A stretch of 64,000 bases of DNA from Patagioenas fasciata (Eukaryota > Chordata > Aves > Columbiformes > Columbidae), in assembly GCF_037038585.1 (NCBI RefSeq), contig NC_092524.1, positions 44,273,001 to 44,337,000 on the forward strand, read 5' to 3'. The notes under the pieces are model-generated. The model ran no database searches, was not told where the DNA came from, and saw only the letters and a program-made list of their open reading frames with translations. The position numbers and the translations under genes are program-made. Below are positions 28,501 through 41,104 of the stretch, piece after piece (the first letter of the stretch is position 1; every line of letters begins with the position of its first letter).

Positions 28501-29599
28501 CCATTAGTATAAGAACGGGAACAAGGAACAAGTTCTGTGAAAGAATTCTTATTTTCTGAGGCCATTCAGTTTTATGGACTGGGGAAGAGACCATTGCTTG
28601 TCTTCAGACATGTCATTCCACTGCCTCAGAAGTCACACTTTCAGAGGCAATCTGCAAACGTGCAATTTAAAGAAGGGAAAATGGGTGACTAGAAGGGAAT
28701 CAGAGTGCAGGGAGAGAACTCACACAGCGGAGGAAAGTTTTAGATCAAGTAACAGGAAGTTACATATTCTAGATTAATTATCCAAGCTTTTTTCTTGGTC
28801 AAATGTTTAGTGAGTTATACTTACATACTTCCATATATTCAGAGTCTAAACTTCCAGCACTGCTCTAGTTAAATGTGTGATGAAGCTGTTAATTTTTCCA
28901 AACCAAACTGTGCCTGATGGGTTCTAGCTGCCAGAACTTCCCATACTTTTCTCTGAAAGTGTTTTAATTTCATATTCACAGAACTTCTCCCACTTTAGCA
29001 AGTGAAGCACAAAAAATTCAATTCACTTAAAAGTCAATGCAAGAATCTAGAAGGACCAAGAAAAAGAAAAAATTATTTTGTGTCTTTTTTTTTTTTTCAG
29101 AGTACGAAACCTTTAAAGTGTGTAAATAAAGCACCAAATAGGCTTGCCATTCTAGAGAATAATGAGAAGTGCCCATCAAATATGCTACATCCTTAAAATG
29201 TTTTGATTTAACAGGTTAAATTCAAAACACCGTAGTAGCTTTCACGGTAAAATCTGGTTGTGCTTACATCACATTCATTAAAAAGAAAAAAAAAAAAAAA
29301 AAAGGAAAGGAAAGGAACGACACACCCTCCCCCCCCTCCTCCCCGACACACACACCCAAACCATAGAGCTCTAATTGGAAATCTTCCATCATCTGAGTAC
29401 TTGCTTCCTGGCATACATGAAATGATCAGTGGGTAAAGCAGGGTCAATCGAGACAGACTGAGAGTGAAATTAAAATAATAAAATGTCTAAACATTTAACT
29501 GCAAATAGGAAATCTTTATACCCACCCACACCCTATTCTGTAGCATAAAACTAAGGAAACAATTATTCATATACCTCCAAGTAATTTGCAGGTTCCACA
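22561..29599. other. Intergenic sequence, no gene seen
   Basis: Long AT-rich non-coding stretch. It contains homopolymer runs (A at 22750-22762, 26753-26767 and 29281-29302; C then A at 28435-28457; T at 29085-29097) and an AAAT repeat at 23155-23174. The largest frame, 125 codons at 25401-25778, has no domain or signal that supports a gene. Confidence 0.6.
28435..28457. repeat. C12-A11 homopolymer junction
   Basis: A run of C directly abuts a run of A on the plus strand. It is an assembly-error-prone low-complexity site with no evident function. Confidence 0.85.
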
Positions 29600-30240
29600 C
29601 AAAAATCTCATTTAAAATAAGAAATTGCTATTTCTGCACATTTATTCTCCCCAAATGCTGGCTAATTGCTGCAATGGCCATTATAAAGAATAATTTTCGC
29701 TTAGTGAAAAAAAAAAAAAAAGGAATGAAGAGAACATTTTCTGGTTTTGTTCCTCTGCGGAGGCTCTATTCAGCGAATCCTGAATGCACAGCGTTTCACT
29801 GCTACATTTATTATGCTGAGAGGTCAAGTATTACACAGCATCTTGTATTACGCTTTGCATGCTAAGTATTTCACTTCACAAATTGACCCTTCGGTGTACT
29901 TACTACATAATGCTCTAAAAACCCAGCTAAAACGCAGGACAATTAGCAATACTTTGGCTCCCGCTTAACAATGGGGACACCAATGTAGGTGATTGCATTT
30001 ACAGTGTTGCTTTCTTCACAAAACATTTTTGACACATTAAAGGTACTTTGGAATTGTGCAGTACCAGTCGCCTCTCTCGTGAATGGCTTTTCCAGCATGT
30101 ACCGAGAGAAACAGTTACTGTAGTTTAGGGCTTAATTGAAAAGAATTCAGGCACGGCCCTATGAAGCACCAATTAGAGGGATATTATATCATAAAAAGCT
30201 GTAATATCCATTTTCAGGCTTGTTCACCAGCCAATACAAA
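29600..30240. promoter_or_regulatory. Candidate regulatory segment flanking the distal CpG island
   Basis: This repeat-poor sequence has many homeodomain-type cores (GGCTAATTGC near 29660, ACAATTAGC near 29940, CTTAATTG near 30130, CCAATTAG near 30170). It also has scattered CpGs in an otherwise AT-rich context, for example TTCGC, CAGCG, TACGC and ACCGAG. Retained CpGs next to an island suggest germline hypomethylation. An A run (29708-29721) interrupts it. The enhancer role is inferred. Confidence 0.35.
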
Positions 30241-31300
30241 GTAGGGCACGGCTTCAAAAGGGACGGAGCTGCAACTCCGGAGAGCGGGATGTTTGGGGAG
30301 GAGGAGGAGGGCGGCGGCCGCCGCACCGGGAGCAACGCCAGGAGCCCCCGCCGTGAGGGCGCGGAGACTCGTCCCGGGTCCCGGCCCCGGGTGGGAGCGG
30401 GAGGCACAGCCGGCAGCGCCGGGCTTTGGGCGCCAGATACTCCTGAAATAAAAACGCGACAGCGGAGGCGGCCCGTGGCGGCGGCGCGCACGGGGAGCGC
30501 TACCGGGAGCAGCGCGCCGCCGGGGAAACCCCCGGGACATGGAGACTGAAAACACCCAAAGTTGTCGCTTTTTTTTTTTTTAACTATTATTATTTATAGC
30601 TGTAATCATGGAAACAAATAGAACCCTCCATTAGCGCCGGCGCCTCGGCGCGTTCCCGCGCCTCCTGCTCCCACCCCCCCGCCTGGCAATCCCGAGAGCG
30701 GCAATTTCTGTGGGTTCTTTGTGGGCGGAAAACAAACATAAACTTATCGCCCCCAAATTTTGGATTTCTCGTGTCAAGTTGCTAATAAAGCGACATTAAT
30801 GGATCAGCCCCGCGAAGTGTCTCTTCAGCGCCTTTAAAGTATCTCGAGTGCCGCGGAGAAGCCGAGGCGGACCCGCTCCCCGCCGGCACCCCGCCAGGAG
30901 CACCGCGCCCGTCGCCCCTGCCCGGGGTCGCTGCGGGAAGACCCGCGCCGCTCAGGGAGTGCTTCGTGGCCCTGCCCGCCCTGCCCCACTGAAAACACCG
31001 ATCCGCTGGAGTAGCCTGAAATTCACTGGCCGCAGTCGCCGAAAATATATTTTTATCCTACTTCATTTTTTAACTGTAAGGAAACGGAAAGCACAAAAGG
31101 CGGGCGCGGGAAGCCAAGAAGCCCTGTGCGGTGCCCCGGCAGCGGTACTTCCGCGCACCCCCGCCGCTGCCGCCCTGCCGTGGGGCTGCGTTACCGCCTC
31201 TGGCCGCCGGACGAGTGTCCGACAGGCGCGGTTCTGCTCGCTAAGGCAGGGCAGCACCTCACGGCCACCCTTTGACTGACGCGCGCGGGTGCCATTGCCG
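30241..31300. promoter_or_regulatory. Distal CpG island, about 32 kb 3' of NKX2-1
   Basis: CpG density is high in 30241-30540 (GGGCGGCGGCCGCCGC and similar) and again in 30630-30700 and 30840-31290. Between them sits an AT-rich insert (30565-30620) and a mixed segment with forkhead-like AACAAACATAAAC (30731-30743), GCTAATAAAGC (30781-30791) and CATTAATGG (30794-30802). No convincing ORF starts here: the 143-codon frame at 30848-31279 is Arg/Ala/Pro-rich, as expected from random GC-rich sequence. It could be an orphan promoter for a long non-coding RNA or a CpG-island enhancer of NKX2-1. Confidence 0.6.
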
Positions 31301-31440
31301 TGCTTCGAGCAGGGCAGCGTCTCACAACAGCCATTTCACTACTTCAGGCAAGGGTGACAGCCTTCGGGACACCATTGCCCAGCCTCGGGCAAGACGAGGG
31401 ACGCGTGTAGGGGTGGCAGCCACAACGTCCATTTTTGAGC
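31241..31440. repeat. Degenerate GC-rich minisatellite, about 40-bp unit
   Basis: Related units begin at about 31241 (CTAAGGCAGGGCAGC), 31302 (CTTCGAGCAGGGCAGC), 31341 (CTTCAGGCAAGGGTGAC) and 31382 (CCTCGGGCAAGACGAGG), with a shortened unit at 31279-31301. Most finish in a variant of (G/A)CCATTTCACT, GCCATTGCCGTG or ACCATTGCCCAG. Copies differ at many positions, so the array is old. Boundaries are approximate. Confidence 0.5.
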
Positions 31441-34400
31441 TGAGTAAGCAACAGGAGCCCCAAACTTGCTGTGTCCTGCCCAGAAAAGAGTCTCCTCCCA
31501 ACGTTTGCATATCACCTACCAAATGGTGATGCTTTTTGCCAACAAGCTTTGTGCCAACCTTGTACCGAAGTCCAGACCTGGGAGAAAGTGCTGGAGGAGG
31601 CTAAAGGCAGTTCTAGGCAAGCCCCCAGGACACACCTGCTTATCGTGTGAGCTGCTGGGAGGATGAGGGCTGTTATAGGAGCTTCCCTGTCAACTGGTAC
31701 CACTCCTCTGCACCTGGAGGTGCCCATAGGCCATCCTCGGGGCCAGCCATGCTGTGGGCCTGCCTTCGACCTGTGAGAAAGGCACATTACTACTGTAGCT
31801 GCACTGTTTCCTAACCAGACCATTTCTAAAGTTAACCAGAGTATTTCTAACATGTAAATATTTTCATATTGATGAAATTGAAAAGCAAAGGGAAGAGGTC
31901 CAACAGGAATTAATTCTCCTTCAAGCACCAGCAAATGTGTTTTTTACTGGGGCATGCAGCATGTTTCCTGCCTGCTCATCAGCCCATGATCACAATAGCC
32001 TGGCTTCATCACAGACAGTGATGAAAGGGTGAAGTCCAGTGTCAACACAAATGATGGACAGATTTTCACTGTGGCTTCCTGAAAACATGATGAACAGGTA
32101 CCTCAGGCTGTGTCCCTGTGAAAATACGTGTCCTAAAGAGGAACAACAAAGACTGCTTTAAAGGAAGACAGCACAGAGATAGTACACATCTGATCCCTCT
32201 TCTGTTGGCTTTCCTCAGTCGACATACTTTCTTCCATTCTCTTTTTCCTAAAAGCTTTGGCATCAGGTCTTTACACTGCCCTGGCAACACAAGTCATACT
32301 AGGATCATGGTATGAGGGAGGAGGATGAGTAACAGCAGGAAACTAAAGCTAAATGATGTGGAAGAAGGGAGCTGTTGGATGAGTGTACAGTCTGGGGAGC
32401 ACTATCCTTCTGTGATCACAGCTCCTGTTACATGTGCTTCATGTGCTTAAGAGACGTCTTGTAAATGATAAAGCAGAATTTTTCCTCTGAAGTGAACTGA
32501 TAAAATAGCACATTTCAATAGAATATGGCTCCATCAGAGTGCCTCTGTCTTGCTCTCGAGACAGTCTTCATGCATAAAGCGCTGTTGTTTGTGAAGAGGA
32601 AGAGCTTTGAGGGCTGATAGCAGCTGTAAACTCTAGAGTGGCCCTGCTTTAGCAAGTGCAAAGTCACATGTTTTCCTCTACTAAGGGCTTTTCGGAACTG
32701 CACGAAGCAGTGAGTCACGCTTTTTTGCCATACTTAAATTTGTGACGGCTCACTTCAGGTCAGGCAACTTAATACTGTGGTTCAACTTTGGCTGTGCCAG
32801 TGGCATCTGGCACCAGCAAATCTTTCAGCACCTGTGCGTAGCCCTACCTGTCTTGACCCTAAATTTAATGTTTTGAACAAGTTATGAACAAATATTAAGG
32901 AATCAAACCTACAAGACTCACTCGCTGAGTGTCCTTTCTCTGTGGGCAGATGTTATTAGGTGGTGATGCTGGGCAGCAGTGTGTGATTATGGTTTTCATA
33001 CTGTGCTTAATCAGAAATTAATTAGAAATTATGGATATTCAGTGTGACCACAGACTGCAGCTGTTTTAGCTCATTCTTTTCAGTGCAGCATTAGATAGAC
33101 GGTTGCAAGTACACAGCAGTTATTTGTTTCAGCAGCCAAAGCAGTGGAAATGTGTTCTGCTGCATGTTCAGGAGTAACCAAATGTGCAGCAATCTAGGCT
33201 TTAAATTCGAGGTTTTTATGTATGGTATAAAATAGGTACTTGCAGGGACCTTCTGCAAGACTCTTGTCAGGAGGCCTGTGTGACATGCAATGATTCAGTG
33301 TGGTTGTAAAATGGGACATAAATGGCATTTACCAAAACATGTATTTCATATGCCTTGCAGAGAAAAACATTTTTCTATACTTTGGTTAATGTGACCACAT
33401 AACTGGTGAGATGTGGCTGATCTTGATGGAAAATAAGTATTCTATACTACATTACTGTATCTATATCACTCTGGGACAGCATATATCTCATTGCACCTTG
33501 TTTGTACTTTTGGATCCTTGGTTTAAAAGCAACACTTAATCTGTGTTTCTAAAAAAGAGACAAATTACTTAAATATTGGTAAAGCCTAGTTTGCATGATG
33601 ACAAGCTGGCTACATCAATTGTCAATAACCACAACACAGTGTTGAATGGATAAATACCTTAGCAACACAACACTTGACAGAATGATGCACGTGCTGATGA
33701 GTCCATTGAAAACTCCAGGCTAGTTGTACCATAGAGCTTGAGGAAACCATGATGAAATATTTTTGAGACACTATTTTTGTTTCTGCCATGTTAGAATCCC
33801 ATTTTAATGGGCATCCAACATAGAAGTATGCTCAACATTTATGTATACTTAGCCTTAGCCATTACATTAATCCCAAACCAAACAAACTAAAGACACAAAA
33901 AAGGAGGACAACAATATCCAATAAGGAAATTCTAAGAAGGAACAAGCTTGAAACAATCAGCAGAAGTGAAGAAAAAGAGAATTAAGAGTCATTATACAAT
34001 CAAACTTCTATATTATGTCTATATTGTTGGTTGCTAAGTTTGTGATTTTTATTTATAAAGTATTTCAATTACTTATAAAGACTTACACAGCTAATCAGTT
34101 AGAACTGACATACATTTTGGCTAAATACCTATAATTACAGTTGTTTCATACCTGAGCCCCTGTTACTGATGTTGTGTAACAAGCAGTTCTGATTGCTGAC
34201 ATCAGCCCACTTAATGTTCCTGCATTTATGTGATAATTAGATAAAATCAAATAAAGACTTTCTAGTAACTTCATAAAACACGGTAAATATATTTACTGAG
34301 ATCAGTGTAGATCTTAAATATTATTTATGGATTCATCTTTTTCTGACAGTGAAAAGGAGCATAAAAATACAGAAGTGCTTTAGCTAGGAAATGTTACTTT

Positions 34401-36579
34401 TTGTAAGTATGTTTTTCAGTGTAACAGTGTACAGGTCTGTGATATGTGAAGCAAGATGTGTAGAGATAGTATCTATGATTAGACCCACTTTTTAGAAAAC
34501 AAAGCAAAACAAACCAAACCAGACAATTCAAGGCTTTGTGCTTGGAAGCTTTCTGCTTTTCCTAGCTCCATCAGCTCTCACAACCTTAGACCACCACTGC
34601 TACAACATGAACATTACATGTTTGTGTTGACCTAGAATACACAGAGGATTCAACTAAGACACCCTTGTAAATGAATATGTGGAAATTATGGACTGTTTAG
34701 AAATGAAGATTCAAAAATATTTTAGAATATCAGCTTATTCGGAAGATTCTTCAGCTGTACAAGGTTGGAAAAGCTGACAAAAAAAGAACCTTCAGTCATT
34801 CTAAATAAGGCATAACTGAGTGGCAGATTTGGATTGAGTTGTAGATTTTTCTATTTAAATGGAAAACCTCAAAGCATCAGTTATTCAGTCCATGGTATGA
34901 GTAAAATGTATGGGTAGTGTACACATTATAGAACATGACTTTTAATGTTAGAGCAACAAATACACATTTGCTTACTCCAAGGCAAAATTCATTGTAGAGG
35001 GTCTCCAAAGGACTTTTTTCCTACCTTAACCTAACAGTCTGGATGTACAGGGAGCATGAGCAAAGTGACAGCTCTGCAGCAGTCACCCCATGCCCAGTGG
35101 AAGCCAGAGTGGAGGGTGCTCTTTCCCAGCACTGGCCGTGCACACCCAAGGTGACCACTGAATCCAGGAACAGTCAGTAGTGGCTTGCATTTTCTCCTTC
35201 TGTCTGTAGGCTAGAGGAGATTAGCACTGCAGCCTGTCAGGCTGTTTATAAACAGGCAGTTGAATTGCAGTCCTCAGAGCTTTCTGCTCTGCCTTGTTCA
35301 AATCTTTATTCCACTGACTCTGTCACTCAGTGCTACTAAAGCTCATCCTGCTCCATACTCTGTGATTGGGTCCTAGCCTTTTGGATCAGTTTGCTCTTAA
35401 GCTTCCCTTAGTCTGAGTAAGCTTCAGCACTGCTTCTTTCTTTGACATCTCTGACATGTATCCTAGGCATCTGTTTTCTGTCTTTAATCCCTTTACAAAA
35501 ATGGGTTCTTGCTGACCACCTGCCATAAGCCTGCAAGAACAGCTTTGGCTTACTAGGCTTCTCATTAATGTGAGTACCCCAAGCTCCAGCCTTCCAGGCT
35601 CCAGTTTATCAGTTCCTGGGCATATGTAGCAGTTGAAGTAAGATAACACAAATTTTGTGAAAATTTCAAAATCAGTGACTCTACACTTAGACTAATACAG
35701 CTGTAGACAAAAATAACAAACCTTTACAGGTGTTTCATCACCTCATCAGTCCTGCGCATGTCCTCCACATTCAGATAAAAAGTACCTCTGCAGAAATCTT
35801 TGCCTTTCCTATCCTACCCTCATAAGTTTTTCCTGGAATCGTAGTATTTGCCTTCTGTATTTTCTTTTTTTTTTTTTGATTTCAGCTGATCTTGCAGTGA
35901 AACGGAATCACTCTGCTTTGGAAGTGGGCCCGTCTGTTTCGCTCCAGTGTCCTTGGTCTATGTGCAAGTTACCTTTAAATGACCCTGCAGTCTTTCAAAC
36001 TGTGTGGTTTGAAAATAGTCCTGTAAGCTCCTGTTCACTTTCCAAGTCTTGAGAAAGGCTAGAAATAAATGGTTTAGCCAGAATATTGTAATTCCATTGC
36101 TTCAAAAGTACTTTTGTTTGTTTCTCATTAGGAAGATACATGGCAGAGCCATGATGAAAAATAGCTAATTCTGCAGCCTTTAAGATAAAGCAATGACATA
36201 GTGATCTCATAAAATCAATTATATACAGCATTTTCACACTTTCTGATTTTATCAGGAAACTCCTAATATTTATGTTTACCCTAAATTTATGTTTCCTGGA
36301 AGCATGTGGGTACACAAAAATACCGGTTCTCGTTTTTCAGAAAATTCTTGTGTAGATGTAAGCAGAAAATGGGTGTGTTGGATCAGATCTAACTAATCTA
36401 GGATGCAGTGTCTGACAATGTTCGGTAGCAAACTCAAAGAATGTAATAGGCAGGGGATGTACAGCATGTACTACTGTGGTGTCGCTTCCACATTTGAGCA
36501 ATGAATGGCTTATTGATTTCCTGAGCAGAAAGTTGCACTGAGGTCCTGTTGTTGTAACCAAGTAAAGTTTCCTTCCACA
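31441..36579. other. Intergenic sequence, no gene seen
   Basis: After the CpG island the DNA returns to AT-rich non-coding sequence. Frames up to 140 codons at 31512-31934 have no family features. Repeat-free ATTA-rich pieces occur near 32980-33060 (CAGAAATTAATTAGAAATTATGG) and 34090-34260; they are candidates for conserved non-coding DNA but weakly supported. A T run lies at 35867-35878. Confidence 0.55.
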
Positions 36580-37500
36580 GATTTGTCTAGGTTTTTTTTA
36601 ACCCCTTTGTACTCCTGACTCCACAAAATTCTGCATCAGTGAATTCCACAATAAGATTATGCAACGTTTCTTCTTGTTACTGTTAAACCCACTACTTCAT
36701 CCTTTCACCAGATACCTTCTAGTTCTTCCTTATTCATCTTCTTCATGCCATTCTTCACAGGTCTTGGTTTCCAAGCTGAAGAGTCTTAATGTTTTAAACC
36801 AAGACTTGGTAAGAAACTATGTTATCCTTCTGATCATTCTGATTTTTTTTTTTCCCCTGAATCTCCCGTAGCCTTGCTATATTTTTTGTAGTGAGTTCGC
36901 TGTAGGGCTATTATTTAGCATGCAGTATGGATTAATTCATTGACATGGAGAAGATACTTTCTGTTTTCTTCTCTGTCCCCTCCAGTAATTCTTAATATAC
37001 CATGTACTGCATGTGTCATTACTGACCATTGAGCTGATAATTCCAGAGGTCTGTACAAAAAGACTGCCAGGAGCTCCTTACTGCACTCCTGGTTAATTCA
37101 GAGCCCATCTTTGTGTATGTAGAACTCTACGAGAGTGGTTTGATTTTCTTCAGGTCTGTTAGTTTGCATGCATCAACTTTAGGTTCATCAGCTATTTTAG
37201 TGGCCACTTACTAAATGCCTTGAGATTTTTCTACAACTCTACATAATCAGCTTTAGTTTTGAAGAGCCTGAATACCAGCAATAATCTTTCTTTTATCATG
37301 ACACTTCCCTTTTTCTTGTCATTTATGAGTATTCTGGACAGATAACTAGAATGTTCAGGTAACCTATTTCCATATTTTTCATCAACTTATAAAAGCTAGA
37401 CATTCATTCCTATCCTTTAACCAGAAAACCTACCCCCTCATGCCAGGACAGCTTCAACTGAGAGTCTTCAATGAAAAACCTGATAAAAACTTTTTAAAAA
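36580..37500 (-). mobile_element. Ancient CR1/L3-like LINE remnant, about 0.9 kb
   Basis: In reverse orientation the plus strand preserves in order pieces typical of the 3' half of old amniote CR1/L3 elements. They are GTGAATTCCACAATAAG, AACCCACTACTTCATCC, TTCCAAGCTGAAGAGTC, TTTGCATGCATCAACTTTAG, TTTTAGTGGCCACTTACTA, TCATTTATGAGTATTCTGG and TTTAACCAG followed by ATGCCAGGACAGCTTCAAC. Reading frames are destroyed. The co-linear order over 0.9 kb is the main support. Insertion is likely very old, so the element may be shared across amniotes. Confidence 0.6.
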
Positions 37501-40500
37501 ATATGTCATACACTGTATAGCCATTGATGGGATTTTTTTTCAAAGTAATTATTCAGTTACTGATTGCTCTTTGCTTATAAAAACTGGAGGGACAAACCAA
37601 ACATTCAAATTTAGTAAATGCATAAACAGGATTCTACACATATGTTAAAAATTGTTATTTTAAAGTCTGTTTTGTAATTTTTCAATGATTGGTGTTGGCA
37701 ATGCAACTAATTGCATGTAATTGATAGTACTTTAGTATTTATTTCCCTTCCCATTCTGTGTGGCTGTTATTATGCATGGCTACTTGTAGTTAGAGAGGAG
37801 GTGCCTCACTGAAAACCCATTTCACTGAAATAAACCCTAAGATTTACACTGAAATTGAAGGGGATTTCCAAAGTTCCTGGGCTTTACATTAGTCCTGTGC
37901 AGAAGGCAGAGTATCAGGCACTGTAAGCCAAAGCTACTTTTCCTATGCAAAAACCATAACGGTGTGAAATGCTGTTATTAATAGGCACTCATAGTATTGG
38001 AGATAAATGTAGAGAGGGAAACTGTAAGCATACTTATAAATATAGAAGGCTTAACTGTTCCTTTAATCCACAGTCACCAAAAAAGGACTATACTGAATCA
38101 AAGAATGTGTGCTTCTAAAAGTACTAGGCAGTACAGTTGCTAACCACATGGACCTTCCAGGAAGAGATCCTCTCCGTGTCCATATCCTGCTCCAAATTTC
38201 CCACGTGTAATGTGTAATATCAAGCGAGATGGACAAAAATATTGGGAAAAAGCGAGGACCGTGATGATCTTGGTTACTCATATTGGGTCCCCAGTGGGAG
38301 AAGTCCATGTGCCATGGCCTTCACTAGCTACTGATTTCTGGCTATGGAAGCACTGATCCTGACACTATTTTACTTAAGTGGAGGTAAATCATAGATATCT
38401 ATGATATCTACCTTTTAGAAGCAATCCCGAAATTGGGGATACAAATAATACAAGCTTGCTTTCTTAGTGTTTCTGCCTTCTCTGCTATTGTTTTTGTATC
38501 ACAATTTAAAATATCAATAACTATACTTCACTGCAGCTTGCTACTTTGATACAGAAATGTACTTGACTCCCTACAGTTATTGCAATTGGAGGGGGATTTG
38601 ATTAGGATGCTTTTCCTAATTAAGTGATATCACCTAAAGTGAGTTTCCCTACCATTGTCTCACTGCAGTGTAAAAATAACAACGAGGAGAATCATTTGGT
38701 TATTTTATTTTCCTGATTAAAATGTCTTTACTCATTCAAATTTTACATGGTAAAATTCCACATTAATGAAAGACCGAGGGTCAGTTTTCTAACACAGCTA
38801 ATTATGTGTCCTCATATCCAAATCACAGTTAAGGCTCAATTTTGTTGAATTCAGCAGCAGCATGTCTCAGTAGATCCATATGTAAGAAGAAAGCCCAAGG
38901 TGTATATTCAGACACCAGAGATTAAACGAAGGGTCCTTCAGAGGGTGCTTTGTCTACAGTCAAGTCTGGGAGAAAGCTACATGTCATTGCCTTCCCAGCC
39001 AAATGCAGTATAAAAGTGGGTCCTCACAGTGTGCCTGAACTTCTTTGACTTCAGCTGATTCTGTAAGATCTGTGTATTTCAGATTCAATTTGGGGGGTAC
39101 TGCTTTGGCAATAAACCACTCTCTCTCCAGGGTGAACACTCCTCTAGAGTTTTCTTCCCTTCTGTGCTCAATTTAAAGGTCCAGCTGAGCCCATATTTGA
39201 GCAAAATTCTGTTTTCCTAACCAATGCAGGTAGTTCCATTGAACTGATTGGCCAAACAAAAGGGGGTTTGAGTATCTTTCTGTATATTTCTTGTTCCTAA
39301 ATACAAATAAGATAGGTGAGCTCTATTTTATCTGTGCTTTCTCTGTGGTTCTCTAACTTATTTAGGCATCTGTTCGTGAAGTTGCATGAGAGATCTTTTT
39401 AAGACCTTCAAAGTTAAAGGGGAAATAGTTTGTTATGGAAAAATAGTGATTTTATTTAAGAAAATGTTAAAAGTTAACTATACCCATTTGTCTTTTTAAT
39501 TAAAAATTTCAGGCACAGCTGTTGTGTCCAAGCCCTTCAGTTCTTACAGCCAAATATATTTATGGAAATCTTGCCCAAAACAGGATTCAGGATCCGGCCC
39601 AGTCACGTAGATTTTCTAGACAGACCATCGTGTAATATTAATTCATTCATTTACTGTTTGTTTATTTGTAACATTAAGATCTTTATTTCTTCAGTTTCTT
39701 CTCATGATTGTATGCAGTACATCTTAAAAAGCAGTTTTCTTTATACTAATATAAAAGTTGAAGCAGGATTTCATATGGCTCATTCATTTCATTCTGACCA
39801 GTAGTACTCCGTATAGAACATTTCATCCCTGTGCTGCTGTCTTCTGTGCCTTTGTGCTTGCATACTTAGCCGTTAATGGGAAAATAGACTTTCCTGCAGT
39901 TCTGAGTTTTCTTTCTTCTACTTCCTTTCTCAGTTCCGTTGTTTTTATTGATTCTATTACAATAAGTAACACACAAAAGAGAAGATTAGGGCAGAAAGAT
40001 TTCCCCAGTCCATCAATAAATTTCCTAGGCTTCATTAGCTGTAATTTATTGAAAAGACTTAGAGTTACATTTACATTATGTAAATAAAATGCATAATCCA
40101 AGAGATCAGCTCTTTCACATTCAATAATGTGTACCAAAAATAATTCAGCTGAAGCCAGTGGCTTAAAATTTGTACGAGAGAGCAGAAAACCAGACTGGTG
40201 TACAAAATGGCAAATTCTTGTCACTTCTGCTTAGGCAAAAATCTAGAGAAAGGCAGCTGTGAGAGTTTTTTCCAAATAAGAGTTTTGATCCTCAGCCAAC
40301 GAGCATGAAGAAGACCAGAATTAAGTACCAGTATTTTCTAGATAGAAGTGTTTGATAGACTGCTCTGTGCTTGTGCTTTTTTTCTTCAAATGTTTTTCTT
40401 TTCAATTGAACACACTGCAGCAGATTCTCTTCTCATTAGCAGAAGATAGTTTTTGCTGGTTGAAAATGATGACAAATTGTGTATTTGAAACTTCTGTTTA

Positions 40501-40659
40501 AAAATTACTCATACAGTATATCCTCTTGAGCCAAAGTTTTATCTCAACTGTCCAGGACTTCACATAATTCCCTTTACAACTTTTTCTGTCCAAAGGATTA
40601 AAATATTTTTACTTGAACCATTTGACCTTTTCCTGAGATATATTTGTTTAAGAAACAAT
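37501..40659. other. Intergenic sequence, no gene seen
   Basis: AT-rich non-coding DNA. It contains the perfect palindrome at 38388-38405, listed separately. Overlapping frames of 80-133 codons at 39562-40224 on both strands carry no known motif. Confidence 0.6.
38388..38405. repeat. 18-bp perfect palindrome ATCATAGATATCTATGAT
   Basis: The sequence equals its own reverse complement over all 18 bases. It has no loop, so it would suit a symmetric dimeric binding site better than an RNA hairpin. No specific factor is proposed. Confidence 0.9.
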
Positions 40660-40930
40660 TAATTCAGAGACAATTCTGTGACCACTTTGATATTCAAAGT
40701 TGACATTATGGCACTGACATTGTATTTACTAAAAAATGATGTCAGCAATGTAATTTTTCATTAGTCGCTGATCATAAAATTGCCCTCGCTGTTAAAAACA
40801 TTAGGGCCTTTACAAGAAAGCAGTATCACATTCACAAGTGTTTAATTGAAATATGAACATGAATGGTACAATTGTCCTGCCAATCAGTTTTGAATATCTC
40901 CTGTAATAGCAGAATTAAATAATTTGAAGG
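40660..40930. promoter_or_regulatory. Candidate conserved non-coding element
   Basis: Repeat-free sequence contains TTTCATTAGTCGCTGATC (about 40757-40774), GTGTTTAATTGAAATATG (about 40838-40855), CCTGCCAATCAG and several ATTA cores, plus two CpGs retained in AT-rich surroundings. The look resembles developmental enhancers, but the call rests on composition and motif density only. Confidence 0.3.
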
Positions 40931-41051
40931 CATATGCTCTATTGTAGTAGAAATTCATGAAACACAAATGAAACTTCAGAGAGGCTAAAGAGCAGTCTTT
41001 GAAAATGCATTTAATTTTGCTTTCAATTTTTGTTGCAAGGGGTTTGAGGTT

Positions 41052-41104
41052 GGGGGTTTTTTTGTTTGTTTCTTTCTTTCTTTTTTTTTTTTTTTTTTTT
41101 TCCC
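41052..41104. repeat. Pyrimidine-rich low-complexity block
   Basis: TTTTTTTGTTTGTTTCTTTCTTTC leads into about 20 T and then CCCCAC on the plus strand. It resembles the other strand-biased T-rich blocks of the window. Confidence 0.9.

Noticed and set aside
30848-31279. 143-codon plus-strand frame in the distal CpG island
   Set aside because: Composition is Arg/Ala/Pro-driven by GC content, overlaps frames on the other strand and runs into a minisatellite; no domain.
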